From the NCBI GenBank assembly GCA_028386065.3, contig JAKUCV010001077.1, positions 62,001 through 126,000 of the forward strand: 64,000 nt of DNA. Direction: 5' to 3'. The position numbers were made by a program, and so were the translations under genes. Origin of the DNA: Turnera subulata (lineage: Eukaryota > Streptophyta > Magnoliopsida > Malpighiales > Passifloraceae). Shown piece by piece: positions 21,408 through 31,661 of the stretch (position 1 is the first letter of the stretch; each line of letters opens with the position of its first letter). The notes below the pieces were generated by a model, which saw only the letters and a list, made by a program, of their open reading frames with translations, did no database searches and had not been told where the DNA came from.

Positions 21408-21779
21408 TTACTGAGTCGCCGCCAAGAGAGTAGCAACACAATGCTGGCAGGTGCAACGAAACGCGTGGATAGCGAAATCCTCCGGAGTCTAAACGTTGCG
21501 GCGAATCTGGTTCACTAAAAGCCAAGTAGCCAAATCACTGGGAGTGAGGCGGCTCTGCAAGACGACTTAGCGGAACACCTCTTCGTCCAAATAGTGGATG
21601 TAAAGGACGTAGAGAAGGCTCTGTTGGCGACGGTTATGAGGGGATGTCATAAGGCTTAGACGGGTGTTATACCACAGGTTAAATACCGTGGCAGCCTTAG
21701 AAGCCCTACGGGGCCAAGCGCTCCACTCCGGAGAGGTACAAAGAGGCGCGACGTCAATATAATCGCCGAGGCTAGCCAT
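21408..21779 (-). pseudogene. Antisense ORF 2: W-x2-W family protein (about 123 codons)
   Basis: It starts at the ATG at 21777-21779 (MASLGDYIDVAPLCTSPEWS), stays in one frame and ends at a TAA at 21408-21410. It is broken by a TAA (after LDEEVFR) and a TAG (after NQIRRNV). The block SPEWSAWPRRASKAATVF corresponds to the WGDWRD region. HNRRQQSLLYVLYIHYLDEE aligns without gaps with PERVARAVVYHTLRHLDDE of unit 5. Total length equals unit 5. It has a good TATA box (CTATATAAAC) 85-95 bp upstream. Function unknown. Confidence 0.68.
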
Positions 21780-21863
21780 GATAGCAAATGTTTTTAGGAC
21801 AAGAAGGACATCCCGGGATGGTATAAAAAAACATGCATGCACAATGTGCTTCCCTGGGAGCGG

Positions 21864-21873
21864 GTTTATATAG
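21864..21873 (-). promoter_or_regulatory. TATA box of antisense ORF 2
   Basis: The minus strand reads TTCTATATAAACCCG, a consensus plant TATA box 85-95 bp upstream of the ATG at 21779. Confidence 0.6.
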
Positions 21874-22146
21874 AACCCTCGAAGGGCGTCCTAGCAATTG
21901 TGGCTAAGTTGCATCTGAGCCCTTGGCAGGCTAATGGTTAAAGGCTGCAGGGGTTTTTCGAGCAAAATTCAGAAGAGTGCATGGTACCAAGGGCCGTGGA
22001 GCAATAAAGGAACGGCTCGTAGAGCCCTATGGAAGAAAACCAAGACAGACAAATAAGAAGGTGCCAAGTGGCACAATATTATTATAACCAGTACCGCTGT
22101 GGCAAAAGACGGGCCTACAAAGGGAAATTATAATAAATCCTAGAGC

Positions 22147-25100
22147 CTAAGCGGGACGAGGAAAATGAATGCCCAAGGGCCCAAAATAACCCTTCAGTGC
22201 AGCAATGCGACGGGCCATGTTAGTAAAGCCTGTCCCAGGAACCGCCGCAGCGGGACGGATCTCTAAGGATCGATGATCTTCGACAAAGTCCAAGGCCTGA
22301 TTACTAGAATCATGAAGGGCACAAAGTTCCTAGGCCTGGCGGGCCACGGTCGCCCTTATTCTTTCGAGATCTCGGTCAAGTGAAGAGGAATGGAGCCTCA
22401 ACTGAACTAGCTCCTCTTTAAGACGGGCTGTCTTCGCGTGCGTAGCAACTCGGTCAGCGTCTATTATGGCCTGTTGGTGAAGGGTGCACTGATAATCTAT
22501 CTTAAGAGCAAGGAGTTCTGCGGTTTGAAGTTTGGCTTCGACAGATCGACGCTTGGATTCTCTCTGTAGGTTTAGAAGAAGACCCGCGTTATTGGATTTA
22601 TGGGCAAGCTAGATGAGATAAGCGTCCCCCTCGACGTTTTGATTCAAGAGCTCTACCAGAGCATGAAGATCCCACCCAAGAGGAGAAGGTGGAGCCAGCA
22701 GATGTGCGCAAACAGCGCGGATCTCTGCCACGACAGCAGGGTCCTCTAATGAGTCGGGAAGGGTCGAAACAAGCCTCCGCAGATTGAGCTTGTCAACATA
22801 AAGGGGGATAGGGACTTGCTCTGAACTCCCGGTGGAATGATCGGCCGCAGCACGTTCAATGGTCCTCTGAAAAGGGAATCCAGAATGAGATGACTTGAGA
22901 AAGAAAAATTAAAAAACATAGGGGCTTACCGATATGCTGTCAAGGAAGTCTTCGTCTGCCCGCCAAGGCATGGTTGGTGTAGGGCTCCGAGCCATGGACG
23001 AAGAAGGAACGGTGGGTTCCTGGACATCACCAGTCGGGGCATGACTTCCCTCCCCGACTAAAAGATTGAGGGTTGGGGGCGCGGAGGAAGCAACAACTTC
23101 GGTCGGAGTCCCCACAATAGAGGAAGAGACTACAGGGAGAGTGAGGCTGACTAAGAAAACACCGTCAGGGAGCTAAACTCAGATGTAGCCAGTGAGGAGG
23201 CGGGAAAGGAAATGTTTCCTAAAGAGTTAACCAGCTCAGGTGAAGGATTGGGTAAAACCTCCATGGATGGACCAGGAAAGTCCATGATAGCCTCAGCAGC
23301 AGTTGGGATAGATGCACCCTCAGTCGCTGGAGGAAAAAGAGAAGCGTTGGCCACGGTGGCCGTGGAGGTTCCCGGATTCGGGTGACCCTAAGTGACCACA
23401 AGTGAAGGGGTCAAAGGTGGAATAGGTCTTTCTCCCGCGGTTGTTGGCAAAAGCCCTTCAGGATTAACCACCGTGGCAGAAATTGAAGTGAGAACAGTCG
23501 AGGCGGTTGCAAGCGGCCCAGCTTCAGTTGGTGTCATGAGAAATGGAGGTGTCTCGGCCTGGGCTTCAGAAGTCCCTGCCGTGGTACTCACGACGGTGGA
23601 ATAGGAAGTCTGCAAGGGGAAATGGTTAAAAAGCTCTGGGAGTAAAGTCTACTATCCTAGTGAAGTGCGCTTAGATATGCTCAGGTCCCAGCTTACCTCG
23701 GCCTCCGAAAGAACGAGGGGGAGAATCGAAGCGCGTTGAGGAGAATTAGAGACGGGTGGAAACTCTACCACCGACGCTTGAGAATGTGACGCCCCCGGGG
23801 CCGCCGCACTTGGAATTTCCTCTAACAAGGAAGAATGCCTGGGGAAAGGGGACGAAACGGCATCACCAAACGTCTCCCTAGTTTCTACAAAGAAAAGAGG
23901 AACAAGAGTCAGGCCAAGCGAGGATTGTAACAAAACGGAGAATGAAACGAGGCAGCTAGGCCAAACCTGAGGAACCTGATCCCGGGGAGGAGGAAGGCTG
24001 CGGAGCTCCTGTCCGGGGGAAGTCGGCTTCTTGGAAAAGAGGCGCTGCTGCTGTTGATCGAGAAGGATTTCGCCGGCACTGGAGAGGTTTCCCAGAAGAT
24101 TTTGAGGCCTTCTCATCTGAGTGCTCCAGATTAGCAATGGGAGAATCCAAAAGAGAATTGGCCTGCGGGTTTGGCGATGGACCTGGTGTGGTCAGTAAGG
24201 CTGCGACGGTAGTAGAGGCTCCGGGATGGGCTTCTCTTGACCTTTTAGGGGAGGCTGGCTGTAAGCTCCCAGTGGAAGATCGGCCCTTACGTTTCTAGCG
24301 ACCTACAACACAACTAGTTAGGGACACAAGCGTGAAACAAGGACGGAAAAATATAACAATTACTAGGCGCTGCAGTAAGCTTAAGGGCATTCACGGCCTG
24401 CTGCTATTCAAGAGGGAAAAGACGTGACGACCGCCTGCGCCACCAGTCTTCGGCGTTTATGGAACACCGTGGGGAAAAGCAAAATCGGTTGAGGGAACAA
24501 GAATCACGGAGGTTCTGATGGATGCTCATGAAGCTGATAGCTTCCTCCTCCTAGGAACATGAAAAGGGGACACGATCGTGGAGTGACAACCGGTTGCGAA
24601 AGAACACCAGTGGAACCGGGACATGCTGATAGAACCCCAACTGGGCGACACAATAATGAGGGTGGTGGACCTCCACGCTCGTGTGAGGCTCATTCTTTAG
24701 GACGGTAAGGTCAGTCGAGAGGTCCCAACAGCTAAAATACTCTTCCACGCTGCTGCGAAATTAGGATGATCAGCGGACTCGTCCCTGAGATACGCTGGGC
24801 GATTTGGGAGGAGCTGCACATAGGATATATTAGCAGGATTGCGGTTTGTCAAACGGAAGAGGGCACCAAGGCTCGTGCGGACACCTTGCGCTTGAAGAGG
24901 AAGAACAAATTGGTACCTATACGACATGGGGCCATCTGGACGGAAATTCTGAGGCCGGACTTGTGTTAACTCCGGGAGACTAGCCATTAGTCATATCTAC
25001 ACCAGCCATAAAGGACTGCTGGCCGAAGGATGCAGCTCACCAGGGGCCTCCGAAGTCAACTGGCGAAGACCCCGATATATGGATGCAAGGACGAATGGTC

Positions 25101-25931
25101 CCAAAGCAACGGGGTTGTCGAACTCCACCAAATGACGAACTAGCGGAACGAAGCGCAAGGTGCACTCCTTGCCACGAGAACAGAAAAGATACTTGGTAAA
25201 GAAGACTATGAGAAATTTAAAATGGTCTTTCTTTGGGATTCAGTGATGCAGGTTGTCCCATTACCGCAATATAGCTTTTCCCGGACCAAGAAGAAATAAA
25301 CTCATCTGAGAAGATGGAATTCTTCGAGGAAACGGTGCCAAAATCATGGCCATAGGGTGGAAGGCCAAAGAGCACACTGAGGTCGTAAAGATTTATAGTA
25401 AGCGGCCCAAATGTGAAGGCACAGATGTTGAGGCAAGAATTCCAGAAAAGGGCAGCAGTGCTATAGAAAGAATAATCTAAATCCTGGACGCTCAAAGATA
25501 GAGTGATTAAATCATGGATTCCATAACCCGGAACAGGACCCAGAAAGGCGATTGATCCATTGAAGCCACTCTCCTAAACTTGTAATAGGTTCATAAGGCC
25601 ATGTTTGGATGGGATATTGGTCTCTAATGGGAGGTTCGCCGGCATAGTCCCGCAAAGAAATAGACCTACCCCAAGGAATAGCAGTAGGAAGAGAAAGGGG
25701 ACACACCTTTTCAAAGATGGGATGGTCGTTGATGGCGGCAGGGCCCAACGAGATGACAAGCAAATTGTCGACCCAGGTTTCAAAGAGAGATCCCCGCAGA
25801 CCAATGTAGTCGATTAGAGCAAAGAATCGGTCGCGCTTCGCACTATCTGACAATGACAAACTTTCTTAGAGATTCCACAGAATGTCCAGAGGGAGGTTAT
25901 CGAAGGAACGACCAGGGCAAGAAGTAGCCAT
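22147..25931 (-). pseudogene. Antisense ORF 1: plant-mobile-domain-like protein with coiled-coil C-terminus
   Basis: It starts at the ATG at 25929-25931 (MATSCPGRSFDNLPLDILWN). A stop near 25867 and frameshifts near 25560 and 25215 break it. Segments matching the plant mobile domain are FFALIDYIGLRGSLFETWVD (about 25830), FWNSCLNICAFTFGPLTINL with YDLSVLFGLPPYGHDF (about 25330-25450), and LGPFVLASIYRGLRQLT (about 25060-25110). 23150-24150 is Pro/Ser/Thr-rich and low complexity. 22350-22600 is a coiled coil (RRSVEAKLQTAELLALK, ARLKEELVQLRLHSSS). It ends at a TAG at 22147-22149 after GIHFPRPA. Plant mobile domain genes occur as host genes and as antisense cargo in Tat elements; their role in the element is not established. 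Introns cannot be excluded, so some breaks may be splice sites. Confidence 0.7.
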
Positions 25932-26024
25932 GAGCGAAAAAGAAGTGAATGAACAAGTAGAAGTGGTGATGAACGCAAACGTCACGGAGGAAGCGTATTA
26001 AGTAAGTTTCATGACCGAAGGCTA

Positions 26025-26033
26025 CTAAAATAG
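26025..26033 (-). promoter_or_regulatory. TATA-like box of antisense ORF 1
   Basis: The minus strand reads CCTATTTTAGTAGCC, 94-102 bp upstream of the ATG at 25931. It is weaker than the others but similarly placed. Confidence 0.4.
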
Positions 26034-26120
26034 GCAATGAAAAGGCGCGGAATATGAAGCGATTAGACCCACGATATCACGAAGTTTTTCCTCTACCCCT
26101 TCGTGGGCCTCATGACTGAG

Positions 26121-26132
26121 GAAAAAGGGGGG
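26121..26132 (+). other. Polypurine tract of the Tat element
   Basis: GAAAAAGGGGGG lies directly before the 3' LTR start. This is the normal primer site for plus-strand DNA synthesis. Confidence 0.75.
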
Positions 26133-27153
26133 TATCTATTACCGCCAAAAATCGCGCCCCTATGAAATGGCCACGATGACATGAGAGTCACGACCGGACT
26201 GAAAGTAGGCCAGTGGACATCTGGGACTCACAAAGAAGGGCCCATGTTTGGTCCAGTCCACAATCGAGTGGAAGAGGGCTTGATAATCCCAATAGGCCAG
26301 TCAGGAAACCCAAAGGCCGTGTGGCATTCACTAGTGCGGTCCGACATTTGCTGTGATCACCTACGTAAGATATTTTGGAGACGGTCGCGGTACAAGGATA
26401 CAAAATGACGGACCACCCCAGCCTGCGGCCTCTCATGATGGCAAGGGGAGGATAAAATGGACTTTCAACCCAAAAGTCCTATGAGAGTACGACGCGATGC
26501 GACTCGTAGTGTGGCCCACGAATGGCACCTCCACCACGATAAAAGCACAAGAGGGGGAACGTAAGAAACACACACACAAACACACAACTATGCACCTTTA
26601 ACTTATTTTGCTTTTTCATGTCATTTATTTTTCCTGTCATTTACTTTTATCTCTCGTTCCCTTATCTCTTTACATTTATGCCATTTACTTTAATCTCTCA
26701 CACCCTTAAACTCCTTTACTTTTAATCTGTCACACATTTAAACTCCTTTACTTTTAATCTCTCGCACCTTTAAACTCCTTTACTTTTAATCTTTTGTTAC
26801 CCTAACCTCCTCTTAACTCTTATCCTTGAATCTTGTTACCCCTACTTTCCCAAGTGTGTGTGCAGGTGATTCTCCCTCTGTGTGTTGTCTAATCACTGCC
26901 CACGGTCGGGAACTATAAGACCGCAGGAGCTTATTATAGGAAATTTGTAAGCCACGACCATTTGTAGGCTATTTATTTTCTTTGTAACCCAATATCATTA
27001 ATAATGTTAAGGCCCAAAGGCCTGTTCCATTCATCTTTGTACAAAAGCCCAACTAGAGACGTGCAACACCATCTGCCCAAAGCGACTCAGTTTTGGGTTT
27101 GGCAAATAGTGGGTTGCTTGTCCTGTTTCCTGAAAGCCGTTTTTGGGGCAATA
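26133..27153 (+). mobile_element. 3' LTR of the Tat element (about 1.02 kb)
   Basis: It starts TATCTATTACC directly after the PPT (TG expected, so perhaps a G-to-A change). It ends GGGGCAATA, matching the GGGCAACA end of the 5' LTR fragment. A TATA-like CGATAAAAG lies at 26537-26545 with a CACACACA-containing leader downstream. The sequence AGTAG (27154-27158) would be the right half of a target duplication, but the left half is lost. Confidence 0.75.
26706..26796 (+). repeat. 32-bp tandem repeat in the 3' LTR
   Basis: Three units start at 26706, 26738 and 26770, each TTAAACTCCTTTACTTTTAA plus a variable TCTsTCrCAC end. Looser relatives extend to the left from about 26625. Confidence 0.85.
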
Positions 27154-28200
27154 AGTAGTAAAACCACAAAGACCCACAAATGAGTATTACAGTGTGGAAT
27201 AACCAAAACAGTACCAAAAGCCTACATCTAGATTAAAACACAATCCAACGAGAGTAAGTAAAACTAAAAGACTGCATAAACATGGAAGTAAGATAATGAT
27301 GAGGAAGATGAATTTTATGTGAGCTCAGAGACTAAATTGAGAGAGGTTGTGAAGTTGAACATCTTCTAAATGGCCAAATTGGATTGAAGTTGGAATAGAA
27401 TTTCGAGTGCATGGTTGTTTCTTGGATAACGACGAGATTGCATCGCCGGAAGCAAGTGTTCATTCTGGGTTCATCATCATGAGAACCATCCTCGATGAAA
27501 AAAAGACACTTTTGCAGAGTTGCAAAGACGAAGAGGAATTTTATTCGAGGAGGTTCGACGTAGTCGCCGATGAAGGATGCTTCTTCGTCGGTCTCTGAGC
27601 CTTCTTCGTGCATATGGGGCTTAGATTTGACAGCCAGAGGTGCAGTGACCGGTGATGATGCGATCGGAGAGTGGTGGAGAAGGTGTTTAGGTGGCAGATG
27701 GTGGCTGCTAGGGTTCTTCTTAATTTGGGATTTTTCAAGAAAAAGAAAATGAAGATAGAGAGCGATGAGTTGATGTGTGTTTTGGTTGGTGTGTATTCAA
27801 CCCCCTTTTTATTATATATAGAAAGGATGGGAATTTTTTTGTAGCTGTGGTGATACACAAAATTTTTGAGAGCTCTCGGGTTTGGTGGACTGAGCGAATT
27901 TTATAGTTGAGCTCAAACCAAATTTTTGACTCTGATTGCACTTTGCACAGAAATTTTATAGGCGAGCTGACACCAACATTTGCATAGAAATTCCCATGAA
28001 CAAATGAAGTCCCAACACACTCCAAGCTCTTCTCCAACTAGTTTGAGGATGTGATGCTCAAGACTCTTTTCCATTTAATCTCTATCAATGCTCATGTATG
28101 AAATGCATGAATTCAAGATGCACAAATCAACAATATATTCACCAACAATAAAAGGATACTAAAAAAGACACAAAATCGTTCCAATCAAAGGATGACTATT
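27154..28200 (-). mobile_element. 3' part of SIRE-like remnant 1 (non-coding) and unassigned leader-like DNA
   Basis: 27840-28200 resembles 43860-44220: CTCTCGGGTT blocks, then CATGAATTCAAGATnC and AAAAGGATACTAAAAA. It is therefore the segment following gag in two related copia elements. To its left, the minus strand has CTATATATAAT (27811-27821), then AAGGGGGTTGAATACACACC and a gene-like leader (AACCCTAGCAGCCACC). A 94-codon ATG frame (27332-27613, MHEEGSETDEEASFIGDY) follows; I do not recognise it. It may be an LTR leader or a captured gene fragment. Confidence 0.4.
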
Positions 28201-28526
28201 GTAAATCTTCATTCACCACTCATCCTTGCATTCCTATAAAGAAAAATCACGTTTTTGGTACCCATGTTTTCTTGGGTCCTTGGAGGTTAGTCATGGTACC
28301 TTTCGGTACCCAAACATACTAAATATGACAATTTCTTCGTCTAAACATGCAAGTACGAGTACCATGGCCATATTTTCGACGAAAATGACATGTTATAGAA
28401 GGACTACAAGATGATTCACATTTAGCAAAGTATTCATATCCAAATGCTCTTGCATTATAAGATTGTTGCCTACTACCATATGTCTAAGCCTTAGCATGCT
28501 TATAGTATGATCTAGCTTTATATGCT
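28201..28526 (-). pseudogene. SIRE-like copia gag remnant 1, C-terminal half (zinc knuckle)
   Basis: On the minus strand the knuckle at 28349-28390 reads CHFRRKYGHGTRTC. This is the CX2CX4HX4C pattern with the second Cys changed to Arg. YVWVPKGTMTNLQGPKKTWV follows; that signature after the knuckle is typical of SIRE/Maximus copia gag. Upstream residues (SYNARAFGYEYFAKCESS) match remnant 2. The reading is then cut at 28527 by an inserted three-LTR array, and its continuation lies at 41069-41681. At least two stops are present. Confidence 0.8.
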
Positions 28527-31500
28527 TGAAACGCCCATATCCCAAAATAACCAATTAAATTATTTATGATATGTGAAATGACCAAATAGTCCTTCTGCCC
28601 CGCGATACGTTATAAACAAGATATTCATCAATTAACTATGCAACATATTATTCAATACATTATATAATAATCGAGTATGCAACGGAAGACAAACACATGT
28701 GATAAACATGTATACAACGTACTCTATGGACCCGACCCAACGAGAGGATAACACCGCCAACTGTTGATATGCACCACTGCTCAACGGACAATTAACCTGT
28801 GTAAACACTATGAGGGGGTGAGACCAACCACTGTCTCACCACAACCAAATAAACTAGAGTATACAAATACAAATTAACCGTAAAAACAACGGCATCAGGC
28901 AGTAGCAACCATAGTGCACAAACAAGTACAATCCACGACACAAAGTCATCATCAGACTTTAAACTTACACTTTTCTTTAATCATGTTATTATAGTTATAC
29001 TTTATTATTATTAGAGTTTAACATTTTATTAGGGCCCTCTACTGTGTGCGTCGAGCTCGGTCCCGTCTCATTAGACAACCAGGGCATAAGCCCAATATAA
29101 TCAGGGCAAGGCCCAATACAATCACTGAGAGAGAGACAAAGAGAAAAAGGGAGGTAGAAAGGGGGAGATAGAAAGAAGGAGGTAGAACCAGACATCACAG
29201 ACCCATATGCTAGACCGTATATATGAAGCTATCCCGCATGCAATCTCGAGGGGTATCACTTCCCTCTCGAACCAACCGGTCAACAGCCCGCAGTAGTATA
29301 TTTTTATTGTACATTATTCTTAGTTATACTTAACGAGTTATGTGTGAGATACGTTATGATTATCCAGGTTTGTGTGGATTTAACATTTTATTTTCAAGTC
29401 CTGGCCTCCAGCCCCCAAATCACCACACGAATCTCAAAAACCATAAATCATTTTATTTAGCATAACAAACAAATCATGCTCAACTGGGATATAATATTAC
29501 ACTGGCACACAATTCACATAATCAGGCATACCGCATCAAAGGCATCATCATTAAGATACAAAGTGCAAACAAGCACATCAACACAACATGCATACATGCA
29601 CATAGCATTCAATACCAACCAAGTATTACCGCATCTTGTACCAAGTTTATTAACCGAGTATTATAGGCAGTAATGCATACAAAGTTTTATATGTCCTCAC
29701 CTGGGCCATATTAACTGCCTCGGATCCAAAGCCCGTTCTGCCTCGACAATCCTATATTTATCACAAAACGACAACACATAAGGTCCACATAAAATTATGA
29801 TGAATGCATTCTAATGAAACGCTCAACTGAACAATCCCGACCTTAACTATCTGATTATGATGGTTCAGGGTCAAGGCTCAAAGGTTACTATCATACTATA
29901 CATCTCCAAGATCACGGGCCTAAACGGTTTATAGGGCCTAAGCCCAACTAAGTCCACCATCACATTCCCAGGCCTAAGGCCCACTTACTTATGTCCATAA
30001 TTACTGATTATGAAATTGGACTTAAAGCCCATTCCTTAAATCCATAAAACAACCTAAAGCTTCTTAGAGTTAGATGATGGGCTTGGGCCAGGTTTTTCCT
30101 AATTTCTGATTTAAGGTCATACCCGATCTCAACTCTTTTCCGGCTAAGAATCTCTCCGCGTCGGTGGAATTCCGGCCACGCGCACTCACTCCCCGTCCAC
30201 GGTTTTCCACTAAGTCCATTTATTTTAATACGCTAATTAATTCCATTTACCGTACGTGATATCTACAAAATTAAATTAAGGGCATCGCCAATAATTCCCG
30301 TTTAATAGCCAAAGAAGAAATAATATATCCAGCCGGACAGAACCCAAGCCCTCGTCGAAAAAGTACACGACTCGCCGGATTACGGTCAGACTCGTCGGAC
30401 CAGCCATAACAATCTGCTCAAACCCAAACATCAACCAAAACCAGAAAACGAACCCCCAACAATCTGCCATTCCAGAGAAACACACAATGCACATTCAGTC
30501 CAACAAAAACACTCTCGTAGAACACCAAATTGGACCAAAGGAACGAGTTAAGAGTGTTTCCCGAATTCACTTCCGTTAACAACAAGAATGGGTCATTGCT
30601 CCAAAACCCGAACCCGCATTGATCATAACAAGCCTGAGCGAAGAAAGCTTCTGCTCGAAAAAGACCAACACCACTACTGGAAATAACTCAAACCTAGCAA
30701 TAATGTGAGGCCAACCGACCCAGCCATAACTTCCCCACATAGAGTCCACCTCCACAAACAACAACTCCGTCCACCGTCTCGAGCAACCTGACACACACAC
30801 AATCTCCAGCCACATCCTGGACCGCCACCGACAACACACACAACCCGATAAGGGTTAGCTCTACACACGAAAAACCGAGAAAGAAGAAGAAAAGGGAAAA
30901 CCGTGCTTACCGGGCAAAGCAAGAGGCAGCGGCGACGTGAAGCACAGCCTTCTCCGACCTAGTCACAGCCACAAACAAGGCGGCCCTGACACAAACACAC
31001 CGAGACGAACTCGGTTCAAACCTTCCCTCGCTTCCCTTCGAATTTGCAGCACCGACAACCTAGAGAAAACGAGTGGTGGCGGCATCTCGATGGTGGCGGC
31101 GTTTATGAATTGAGGAAGAGAAGAGATAATGGAGAATCGGAGGTGGAGCAAACGAAAAATCAGAAGAAAAGAGGTTAAGAGGGAGCCGTTGTGAGGGAAT
31201 CGTGGGGAAGGGAAATAAAAACAGAAAGAAGAAATCGTTGGGGTAAGGAGTGACGCAGAAGAAAAGAAAGGAGAGAGAGAAGGGAAAAGAAAGAAAGAAA
31301 AGAGGGTTAGGGTTTTGCCCTGGCCGAGCAAAATGACATCGTTTCGCTTGAACACAGGGTCAACTCGCCCTGGTCAACCTTTTACTTTATTACATTTTTT
31401 TCTTTCTTTCCTTTTTAACGAAAAAGACGTAGTTCTTATTAAAAATTACTATACACTCCTCATTCCACACTGAACCACGTTTTATTCCAAAAAAACCCGC

Positions 31501-31661
31501 ACAAGGAACAACTCCAACCTAAAATTGATATTTCCATTGAAAATAAATTAATTTTCTCGACCAAAACACCAGGAAATTCTGCAAGGGTAAAATTGGTAAT
31601 AAAATTTTAAAAATTCCGAAAAATTATAGAAATTAAATACCGAAAAATTTGAGGAGTTACA
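28527..31661 (-). mobile_element. LTR A of the three-LTR array (about 3.14 kb)
   Basis: In + coordinates it starts TGAAACGCCCATATCCC and ends GAGGAGTTACA, the reverse of the TGTAAC...TTTCA ends of the LTR at 1496-5336. It contains the GAGGGGGTGAGACC block (about 28810), GGCCCA-type blocks, a telo-box (31307-31316) and the decayed ACGT palindrome (31331-31344). Confidence 0.85.

Larger units (their letters stand above)
8191..27153 (+). mobile_element. Tat-lineage Ty3/gypsy retrotransposon with antisense cargo genes
   Basis: About 19 kb, read left to right: truncated 5' LTR, PBS, gag, protease, RT-RNase H, extra archaeal-type RNase H, integrase, about 10 kb carrying genes on the opposite strand, PPT, 3' LTR. 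The second RNase H and antisense ORFs between integrase and 3' LTR are known hallmarks of the Tat lineage. All sense coding regions carry stops or frameshifts, so this copy is inactive. The two LTR remnants share the segment AGTGGGTTGCTTGTCCTG and end GGGCAACA (5') or GGGCAATA (3'). Confidence 0.9.
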
